Assembly: GCA_900554495.1 (NCBI GenBank) | Contig: USHR01000011.1 | Span: 1-19,596 of the forward strand | DNA: 19,596 nt | Direction of reading: 5' to 3' | Source of the DNA: an uncultured Collinsella sp. | Lineage (GTDB): Bacteria; Actinomycetota; Coriobacteriia; Coriobacteriales; Coriobacteriaceae | In this document: positions 1 through 6,296 of the stretch, one piece after another | How the letters are laid out: each line of letters starts with the position of its first letter | How positions within the stretch are numbered: position 1 is the stretch's first letter | The notes under the pieces: model-generated | Told to the model about the DNA's origin: nothing | The model's input: only the letters and a program-made list of their open reading frames with translations | Databases searched by the model: none | Position numbers and translations under genes: made by a program

Positions 1-649
1 CATTGCCCACAAACATCCAAAACGTGATGACGTTGATGTCCATCTTGCGACCGTATTTGGCCGTCACCGCCATCTGGATGGCAAAGAAGATCGCACCGCC
101 CAAGGTAATAGCATCGCCGGCATTGAACTCGACGCTATCGAGCGCCACCAAGCCAATGCCCGCCAGGCACAGCAACGCGGCGCCCAAGTTGTAACGGGTA
201 AGCTTTTCGCCGCTTAGGACATAGCTCGCAAACGGAACCAAGATGCAGTACGTGCCCGTCAAAAACGCGCTTTTGCCTGCCGTGGTCTGCGCCAGGCCGA
301 TCGTCTGCAAACCGTAGGCACCCCACATGAGCGCGCCCATGCCAAGCCCGACGATCAGATTGCGGGCATTGAAATGAGCGATGATGCGCTTATGGAAAAT
401 GGCAAACATAACCAGTGATGCCGGGAGAAAGCGAACGTAGACCAGCTCGAACACCGGAATGGTGTCGAGCGCGCCCTTCATAGTGGTAAAGGAGTAGCCC
501 CAGATGACCGCCACCGAAAATAGCAGAACTTTCCAGAACAGCGGCGAGCGAGCGCCGGCGCCCCGGGGAATACCGCCCGCGCCCAAATCCTCACGGGCTA
601 CAGGGCTATCGGGCATGTTTTCGATTTCGTTGGCAGCGTATTGGGCCAT
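1..649 (-). CDS. EamA/DMT-family transporter, C-terminus cut off by window edge
   Basis: Reading the minus strand from ATG at 647-649, the frame stays open to base 1, giving 216 residues. A soluble N-tail of about 40 residues precedes repeated hydrophobic segments: one near VLLFSVAVIWGYSF, then LVMFAIF, LIVGLGMGALMWGAYGLQTIGL and further helices. The phrase 'TTAGKSAFLTGTYCILVPF' is typical of the EamA domain of drug/metabolite transporters, which normally have ten helices and two EamA repeats; the second repeat lies outside the window. GAGGA sits about six bases before the ATG, and an in-frame TGA lies just upstream, which fixes the start region. It has its own candidate promoter behind the terminator of the YhgE operon, so it is probably a separate transcription unit. 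The substrate cannot be told from sequence. Confidence 0.85.
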   Translation of the reverse strand, partial: MAQYAANEIENMPDSPVAREDLGAGGIPRGAGARSPLFWKVLLFSVAVIWGYSFTTMKGALDTIPVFELVYVRFLPASLVMFAIFHKRIIAHFNARNLIVGLGMGALMWGAYGLQTIGLAQTTAGKSAFLTGTYCILVPFASYVLSGEKLTRYNLGAALLCLAGIGLVALDSVEFNAGDAITLGGAIFFAIQMAVTAKYGRKMDINVITFWMFVGN

Positions 650-689
650 GGAACATCCTCGCACTCAATCTGGGCGTGGTGTCCGCACG

Positions 690-718
690 CGTATGGCTGC
701 GTGCCGCCTCATGGTCAA
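690..718 (-). promoter_or_regulatory. Candidate promoter for the EamA transporter gene
   Basis: On the minus strand, TTGACC (713-718, five of six matches to the -35 consensus) is followed after exactly 17 bases by CATACG (690-695), a weak -10. Initiation near 683 would give a leader of about 34 bases. The -35 overlaps the T-tract of the preceding terminator. This is a motif match only. Confidence 0.45.
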
Positions 719-753
719 ATAAAAACAGGGCGCACCGGACCCCCGGCACGCCC
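717..753 (-). terminator. Rho-independent terminator of the YhgE operon
   Basis: On the minus strand, GGGCGTGCCGG (743-753) pairs with CCGGTGCGCCC (728-738) around the loop GGGT, with two G-U pairs in the middle of an 11-bp stem. It is followed by TGTTTTTATTTG. It lies about 100 bases after the stop of the second YhgE gene. The intervening bases (754-849) show nothing else recognisable. Confidence 0.85.
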
Positions 754-849
754 CGCTACTGTAGCAACAACCAAGCAGCCCGTGCAATCCAGCCCGCTAA
801 AGCGTCGGCAAAGTAAACCTCGATGCTTCGTCAACACCACGCTGTTGCG

Positions 850-3039
850 CTAAATCAGTTTTGTACTCTCCAGCTTTTCGATGATCCAGTCGTTGGCTTT
901 GATGACCGGGCGGCGGAAGACCACACCCAGGGCCAGCGACGGAATCAGATAGCTCGCCAGAATGCCCAGCTCAATCCAGTACTCCATATGGTAGGCACCG
1001 GCCATGGCGGCATGCATGGCGTTGATGCCGTGGGTGAACGGCAGGAACGGATAGATCGCCTGGAACACGGGGCCGGTCATCTCGATGGGGAACGTGCCGC
1101 CCGAACCGCCGACCTGCATGACCAGCAACACGACGGCGAGCGCCTTGCCGATATCGCCAAACGACACGGTGAGCGTGTAGACGATATTGGAGAACACGAG
1201 ACTCGCGACCCAGCCCGCCAGCACAAACTGCAGCGGGTCGTCGCACTGGATGCCAAAGAACAGGATGTCGCCCGCGCACACGAGCGTTGCCTGCAGCAGG
1301 GCCAGACCGCCAAAGAACAGGTAGCGGCCCAGGTAGATCTCGTGCAGGCGCACGGGGATGAGCTCGTTGATGAGCTCATCGTCAACCGAGACCTTCATCA
1401 TGGCCGCCAGCACGATCGAGCCGACCCAAAGCGACAGAATCGTGTAGAACGGCGCCATGGCCGAACCGTAGTTGCGGATCGGATAGACCGGCTTGCGGTC
1501 GAGCGCGACGGGGCCGGAAAGCGACACGGCCAGGCCCTCGGGATCATTGCCGATCATCGTCTTGATCGTAGCAAGGTCGTCCGACATCAGGGCACCATCA
1601 AGCTCGTCCTTAAACGCGCTGATCTTGTCCGACGCCTCGCCCAGCTGATCGGAAGCCTTGTTGACCAGCTTGGCAGCCTTGGAGAGGCCCTTTGCCAGCG
1701 AACCGGATGCGTCGGTCAGGCCGCTCACGGCATTATCCAGATTACTCGAAATACCGTTCAGCGAATCCAAAACGCCCGAGATGGTCTTCTTGAGCTCCTT
1801 TGCCTTGGCCGAGAACGTGGAGTCGTAATCGATTTTGGCACCCGAGACGCCCGCCTTGGCGTCGGCGATCGCCTGGTCGGTTTCGGCGCGAACATCGTTA
1901 ACCTTTGCCATGCTGTCCGAGAGCGACGTCGCGATGCTCGTCAGCTCCTTGGCATTGTTGCGGTACTCTTCCGCAGTTCCACCAAGAGATGTCGCAACAG
2001 ACTCGAGACCTTCCTTGAGCTTGTCGTTACCCACCTGGCCGGCAAGGCTGCGGAGCTTATCGGCCGCAGCGTCAATCTCGTCGGCACGTGCATTGAGTGA
2101 CGCCGCGCCATCGTTGAGTTGCGATACCGTCAGATCGACATGCTGGTTCGCGGCGTCAAAGGCCTTTGCGAGCTCGGTGGACACGTTGTCGAATGACCCG
2201 GCACTTCCATCAATCGCGGCATCAATGGCATCGCTGGCAGCCTTGAGCGCTTGCTCCGAATCACTGATACCGCTCTCGGCATGCTCCATCAGCTGCTTCA
2301 CCGACTGCTCGGTAGTTCCGGTCTGCTTGAGCAGGCCGCCTGCCGACGTCAGCGAATCGGAGGTCGAGCTCAAAATGCCCGCAAGCGAAGTAGCGCTGGC
2401 CTTGATGTCCTGCAGGTCCTGAACCGAGTCGCCAAGCGTCGAGGACAGGTTGGCGATGAAGTTGCTAACCTGGTCGGTGCTCATGTAATCGAGCAGACTG
2501 GACACCGTCTTGAGACCGATGGTCGTGATGGTCTTGGTAAAGGTCTCGTTAACCTGGCTCTGAACGGCACTCGAGCCCTTTTCGGTCACGATCTGGGCGA
2601 TGGCGTTGGCTTTCTGGTTCTCATAGAACTCGATATCGGCGTGTTTCACGTCGGTCGAGAAGAGCGTCATCATGTCGGAGCTAAAGCTCTTGGGGATTAC
2701 GACGGCCGCATAGTAAGCGCCCGACTTAACACCGTCGATAGCCTTATCGCGATTGTTGAGCACAACCCAGTCAAAGTTCTCGTTACCACGCAGAGCGGCG
2801 GTAACGTTTTCGCCCACGTTGATCTCGACGGGAATCAGGTCGCTCTCGTAACCCTCGTCGGTATTGACCACGGCAATCTTAAGGTTTCCGGTATTGCCGT
2901 ACGGGTCCCAGCTGCCGGCGATGTTAAACCATGCGTAGAGGCACGGCACGATGATCAGGCCCATCACGACAATCAAGCCGATTACGGAGCGAGACACGTT
3001 TTGGACATCACGCTTAAACAGATGCAGGATGTTCTTCAT
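850..3039 (-). CDS. YhgE/Pip-family membrane protein (729 aa), second of a tandem pair
   Basis: A short cytoplasmic N-tail with KRD at residues 9-11 leads into one membrane helix (about 18-38) ending in YAWFNI. Then comes WDPYGNT (44-50), the hallmark of the YhgE/Pip N-terminal domain. The external region of roughly 450 residues is rich in Ser, Ala, Asp and Leu with heptad-like spacing (for example LSSTLGDSVQDLQDI), so it is probably a long coiled coil. The C-terminal third has about five or six hydrophobic helices like ABC-2 type permeases. Related proteins include phage infection protein Pip and the type VII secretion subunit EsaA/YueB, but no secretion ATPase or WXG100 protein is in view. 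The ATG follows the upstream gene's TAA directly, with an AAAGGAGGTGA ribosome site inside the upstream gene's end, so translation of the two is probably coupled. The exact role is unknown. Confidence 0.85.
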   Translation of the reverse strand: MKNILHLFKRDVQNVSRSVIGLIVVMGLIIVPCLYAWFNIAGSWDPYGNTGNLKIAVVNTDEGYESDLIPVEINVGENVTAALRGNENFDWVVLNNRDKAIDGVKSGAYYAAVVIPKSFSSDMMTLFSTDVKHADIEFYENQKANAIAQIVTEKGSSAVQSQVNETFTKTITTIGLKTVSSLLDYMSTDQVSNFIANLSSTLGDSVQDLQDIKASATSLAGILSSTSDSLTSAGGLLKQTGTTEQSVKQLMEHAESGISDSEQALKAASDAIDAAIDGSAGSFDNVSTELAKAFDAANQHVDLTVSQLNDGAASLNARADEIDAAADKLRSLAGQVGNDKLKEGLESVATSLGGTAEEYRNNAKELTSIATSLSDSMAKVNDVRAETDQAIADAKAGVSGAKIDYDSTFSAKAKELKKTISGVLDSLNGISSNLDNAVSGLTDASGSLAKGLSKAAKLVNKASDQLGEASDKISAFKDELDGALMSDDLATIKTMIGNDPEGLAVSLSGPVALDRKPVYPIRNYGSAMAPFYTILSLWVGSIVLAAMMKVSVDDELINELIPVRLHEIYLGRYLFFGGLALLQATLVCAGDILFFGIQCDDPLQFVLAGWVASLVFSNIVYTLTVSFGDIGKALAVVLLVMQVGGSGGTFPIEMTGPVFQAIYPFLPFTHGINAMHAAMAGAYHMEYWIELGILASYLIPSLALGVVFRRPVIKANDWIIEKLESTKLI

Positions 3040-5856
3040 TTATGCCTCACCTCCTTTTGAGTGCTTGCCAAGCGGGGCGCCATCCTCATTCATCACAAAC
3101 GTGTCGTCCCCGTTCGCGGGCACATGGTGCATATTGTCGTGGATGGGCTGGTCGGCAGCCTGAACCTTGGATTTAGAGCCTCGCTCGCTGGCATTCAGGC
3201 CAAACATGCGACGGGCAGCCGGAATGGCGGCCGTGTGCTCGCGCATCTCGCGGCGCAGGTCCTCGTCCGAAAGCGCCGAGATGCGCATCTGGGTGTTGAG
3301 GCTTGCGCGGATGTACTCGATATTGATCAGCCAGCCGCAGATGGCAATAACCGAAATGATCCAAATGACAAGCAGGATAATCTTGCCGTTATTGTCGACA
3401 TCGAGAACCGTCGAGAGCACAAAGATCAGCACCTGCACGCCCACCACGGCAGCAAAGCCGCCCTTGATGTAGTACGGGTAACGATGCTCAAAAGCCACTG
3501 CATGTTCGAGTAGCTCGCGGCGATACGAATCGGAATCGAGCATGACGCGCATGGCCGTGCGCAGCGAGTAGCGCTGGCGCGGCAGGTCATTGGACTCGCA
3601 GATCATCATACCCGTCGTGGAAAGCTGCTTATCAAAGAGCAGGTTGAGGTTGAGCAGCAGCGGACGCAGCTGTAGACCAATAAAGAGTGCGATGGCAAGG
3701 AACACGCCCAAAATGCACAGGTTGAACAGGTAGTTGTACGAGTACATGCCGCCGACGGTCTCGCGCAGCAGATTGATGCCGTAGGTAAAGGGTAGCAGCG
3801 GATGCAGCCATTGGAAGAAGCCGGGCATCATCTCGATGGGGTACATGCCCGACGAACCCGGGATCTGCACGATGACGAGAATGACGCCGATTGCCTTGCC
3901 GATATGCTTAAACGTGGTGGACAGCGCATAGATGATGTTGACGTACGTAAACGAGATGGCGATACCGCCCAGCACGAACAGCAGCGGGTTGACGCACTGC
4001 ACGCCAATCACCAGATCGCCCACCGTCACGATGATGGCTTGGAGCGCGCCCAAGATCACCAGGAGCATCCAACGGCCGAAGTAGCCCTGGCGCGCCGTAA
4101 AGCTGCCAATGCCCTCGCGATCGACCTCGAGCTTGTAGATGGCGATGAGTACGTAACCGCCCACCCAAAGCGCCAGATTAGTGTAGAAGGGAGCGATGCC
4201 CGAACCAAAGCTCTTGACCGGATAGATCGACTTGGACGTCAACTCAACCGGAGATGCCATGAAATCTGCCACGTCATTGACATCGACGCCCATCAGATCA
4301 GACAGCTCGCCCATGGACTCGGAGGTCTGCAGCGCCGCGATGTCGTTGGCAGCGGTCGCAAGTTTGTCCTGAACCTTGGCAAGTGAGGCATCGGTCTGGG
4401 ACAGCGTGGTCTTGGCCTGCTTGAGCGTAGCATCGAGCTGCGATAGCGTACCGCGCGCATTGGCGATTGTAGGCGTGAGGCCCGACACGATACCGGTTAG
4501 GTCGCCCGATACAACCGAGAAAGAGTCGAGCGCGCTGGAAGCCTTCGGCAGCGCATTTTGACCAAGATCCGTCTGAGCCTGGCTAATGTTGGTCGTGCCG
4601 GTCTGAATTGCAGTATTGATAGCGTCGCTGGCGCTCGAAACGGCCGAAGCGTCATTCGCAATAGCACTCGACTGCGCCGAGAGATTGTCCTTGACGGCCT
4701 GGAGGCTTTCGTTTTGCCCTCGAAGCGTATCGATCGTCGACGCGATGAGCGCGTTGATTTCCTCCGAACCCGTCGGCACGCTGTCCGCCAACTTCTGCAG
4801 GCGGTCGATCAGCGCGTTGTTGTGGTCAATTGTCGTTTGAAGCGATTCGAGCGAGTTGTCGATGCGAGTGGTCGTAGACGTCAAAGCGCCCGTCATCTTT
4901 CCGACCGCAGTGTTCGCCGAAGCCGACGTCTTGGACAGTGCAACACTTCCCTCCGAAAGCGCCTTAGAGAGCGAGGTGATCGATTTGCCCGCGGTGGTGC
5001 GTGCTTCGCCCAACAGGTCGTTGCCTTGGGAGATCGCTTGAGTCAGCGAAGGCGTCTGACCCTGCAAACCGGCCAGCGCCCCATCCGCCGAGGCGATAGC
5101 ACCGCTCGTTTTGTCGATAGCGGTGTTCATGTCGTTGATCGAATCGCGAACCTCGCTCAAGGTACCGGATGCCTCGGACACCGAACTCGTCAACGAATCC
5201 TGAACCTGGGCGGTCTTATCCTTAAAATCGATGCCGGCATCCTTGGCGATGCCCGCCACGGTCTCGCCCACCGTGGAGACAAACTCCGAATTGATCTGCT
5301 CCTCGATAGTATTGGCGCCGGTATCGGTCACCTTGGGCGCAATGGCGCTCTTCTTCTCGTTAACGTAATACGTAAGCTTGGGCTGGCGGTAATTGCCATC
5401 GAGCATCGAGACAAGATTGTCAGAGAAGTTCTTGGGGATCACGATGGCGGCGTAGTACTCCCCGCTCTCGACGCCCTCTTTGGCATCGGCCGCCGAGTCG
5501 ACGAAGGTCCAGCCCAGCTGATCGTTTTCCTTGAGCTGATCGACGACCTGGTCGCCCGCGTTGAGCTCGCCCACCAGGTCGTTCTGAGTGCCCTGATCAT
5601 TGTTGGCGATGGCAATCTTGATGCCCTGGGTGTTTCCGTACGGATCCCAGTTTGCCACGATGTTGTACCAGGCATACAGCGAGGGGATAACGCACACGCC
5701 CAAAGTAACCACCAAGGCGACGGGGTTCACAAGCAGTCGCTTGATGTCGCGCTTAAAGATCGCAAAGGAGACCTTTGCGTTGGATAGTTTGCTGCCGAGA
5801 CTCACGCTTGGACCATCCATCCTGTCGTTGAATCGAATCGTACTATCGACAACCAT
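3040..5856 (-). CDS. YhgE/Pip-family membrane protein (938 aa) with extra C-terminal membrane domain
   Basis: The architecture matches its downstream neighbour: KRD at 35-37, a membrane helix at about 46-66 ending YAWYNI, WDPYGNT at 70-76, a long Ser/Thr/Ala/Asp-rich coiled-coil external region, then an ABC-2-like set of C-terminal helices. Unlike the neighbour, it continues for about 190 residues. That tail has a basic segment (RQRYSLRTAMRVML), two more hydrophobic helices (near FAAVVGVQVLIFVLS and IILLVIWIISVIAICGWL) and a charged, probably cytoplasmic end. Typical family members are nearer 700-750 residues. The start is uncertain: neither ATG at 5854-5856 nor the one 12 codons later has a clear ribosome site. 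The pair may form a hetero-oligomer (inference). Confidence 0.85.
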   Translation of the reverse strand: MVVDSTIRFNDRMDGPSVSLGSKLSNAKVSFAIFKRDIKRLLVNPVALVVTLGVCVIPSLYAWYNIVANWDPYGNTQGIKIAIANNDQGTQNDLVGELNAGDQVVDQLKENDQLGWTFVDSAADAKEGVESGEYYAAIVIPKNFSDNLVSMLDGNYRQPKLTYYVNEKKSAIAPKVTDTGANTIEEQINSEFVSTVGETVAGIAKDAGIDFKDKTAQVQDSLTSSVSEASGTLSEVRDSINDMNTAIDKTSGAIASADGALAGLQGQTPSLTQAISQGNDLLGEARTTAGKSITSLSKALSEGSVALSKTSASANTAVGKMTGALTSTTTRIDNSLESLQTTIDHNNALIDRLQKLADSVPTGSEEINALIASTIDTLRGQNESLQAVKDNLSAQSSAIANDASAVSSASDAINTAIQTGTTNISQAQTDLGQNALPKASSALDSFSVVSGDLTGIVSGLTPTIANARGTLSQLDATLKQAKTTLSQTDASLAKVQDKLATAANDIAALQTSESMGELSDLMGVDVNDVADFMASPVELTSKSIYPVKSFGSGIAPFYTNLALWVGGYVLIAIYKLEVDREGIGSFTARQGYFGRWMLLVILGALQAIIVTVGDLVIGVQCVNPLLFVLGGIAISFTYVNIIYALSTTFKHIGKAIGVILVIVQIPGSSGMYPIEMMPGFFQWLHPLLPFTYGINLLRETVGGMYSYNYLFNLCILGVFLAIALFIGLQLRPLLLNLNLLFDKQLSTTGMMICESNDLPRQRYSLRTAMRVMLDSDSYRRELLEHAVAFEHRYPYYIKGGFAAVVGVQVLIFVLSTVLDVDNNGKIILLVIWIISVIAICGWLINIEYIRASLNTQMRISALSDEDLRREMREHTAAIPAARRMFGLNASERGSKSKVQAADQPIHDNMHHVPANGDDTFVMNEDGAPLGKHSKGGEA

Positions 5857-5912
5857 TGTACGTAGGCGCTTTAGTGCCTCACGGCATAATGGTGCTGAGT
5901 TTTGCGGGTAGC

Positions 5913-5948
5913 AATATACTACGAAGATGAGTTAACGTACAGATGTAC
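5913..5948 (-). promoter_or_regulatory. Possible promoter and operator-like palindrome ahead of the YhgE operon
   Basis: GTACA-GA-TGTAC at 5937-5948 is a perfect inverted repeat with a two-base centre. On the minus strand, TATATT (5913-5918) could be a -10; the hexamer 17 bases upstream (5936-5941, TGTACG) is a poor -35 and overlaps the palindrome, as expected for a repressor site. The regulator is not visible in the window. Confidence 0.3.
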
Positions 5949-6026
5949 AGTATCTTAAATTTCAGCAGGTCACAAAACCACAACCCGCACAAATTAGCAA
6001 TTCAAATAGCATCGGGGACGTTCTTA

Positions 6027-6063
6027 AACGACTAGTCAAACAAAAACGCCCCCAACGACTAGT
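6027..6063. repeat. Direct repeat AACGACTAGT, 27-bp period
   Basis: AACGACTAGT occurs at 6027-6036 and again at 6054-6063. In minus-strand RNA, GGGGGCGTT after the second copy can pair with AACGTCCCC after the first copy (9 bp, one G-U), enclosing one copy of the motif in the loop. This points to a structured intergenic repeat rather than chance. No coding potential was seen around it. Confidence 0.6.
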
Positions 6064-6103
6064 TTGGACCACGGTAACGTCGATGTTTTAGCAATGCCAG
6101 CGA

Positions 6104-6203
6104 GCGGGCGCCAGAGCGAACAAATTGGCATGAAAAGAGGACGGCATAGACCTTCTGGTCATGCCGTCCTCTTTGAATGACAAGTTGTCGCTCTGGCGCC
6201 CGC
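6104..6203. repeat. Long imperfect inverted repeat of ~100 bp
   Basis: The outer arms GCGGGCGCCAGAGCGA (6104-6119) and its exact complement (6188-6203) are perfect over 16 bp. The next ~20 bases pair at about 16 positions. The inner arms AAAGAGGACGGCAT (6134-6147) and 6161-6174 are perfect over 14 bp, then GACC/GGTC closes a TTCT loop with one bulged A. The whole folds as one long hairpin on either strand. There is no ORF inside, so it resembles a miniature palindromic element, or a terminator embedded in one. Confidence 0.8.
6131..6174 (-). terminator. Probable terminator after htpG, inside the long inverted repeat
   Basis: On the minus strand the 14-bp stem plus GACC/GGTC is followed by CTCTTTTCATG, a short T-run, about 120 bases after the htpG stop. 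The stem is nearly symmetrical (AAAG...CTTT), so it could also work weakly on the other strand. The T-run is short. Confidence 0.55.
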
Positions 6204-6289
6204 GCAGCGTCGACTGGTCCGCCGTTCGTTAGAACGGCGGAACTGAGGGCAGCGTCGAGCTGTTACGCGGTTTGGTAAAACCGCGTAAC
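6204..6289. repeat. Two decamer-plus-hairpin units downstream of htpG
   Basis: GCAGCGTCGA occurs at 6204-6213 and 6249-6258, each followed a few bases later by a perfect hairpin. The first hairpin is CCGCCGTTC-GTTA-GAACGGCGG (6219-6240). The second is GTTACGCGGTTT-GGTA-AAACCGCGTAAC (6262-6289), which starts seven bases from the htpG stop. Neither has a T-tract on either side, so they are not standard terminators. They may stabilise the htpG transcript 3' end or be repetitive extragenic palindromes. Confidence 0.75.
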
Positions 6290-6296
6290 TACCTAA

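Noticed and set aside
823..2100. Plus-strand open frame of 425 codons over the second YhgE gene
   Set aside because: Antisense shadow with His/Arg/Gln-rich translation and no recognisable domain.
4558..5787. Plus-strand open frame of 409 codons over the YhgE gene
   Set aside because: Low-complexity Arg/Val/Asp/Leu-rich translation antisense to a clear membrane protein; no family resemblance.
6027..6289. CRISPR array
   Set aside because: The repeats are short, of different types and only two copies each, with no regular unique spacers and no cas genes.
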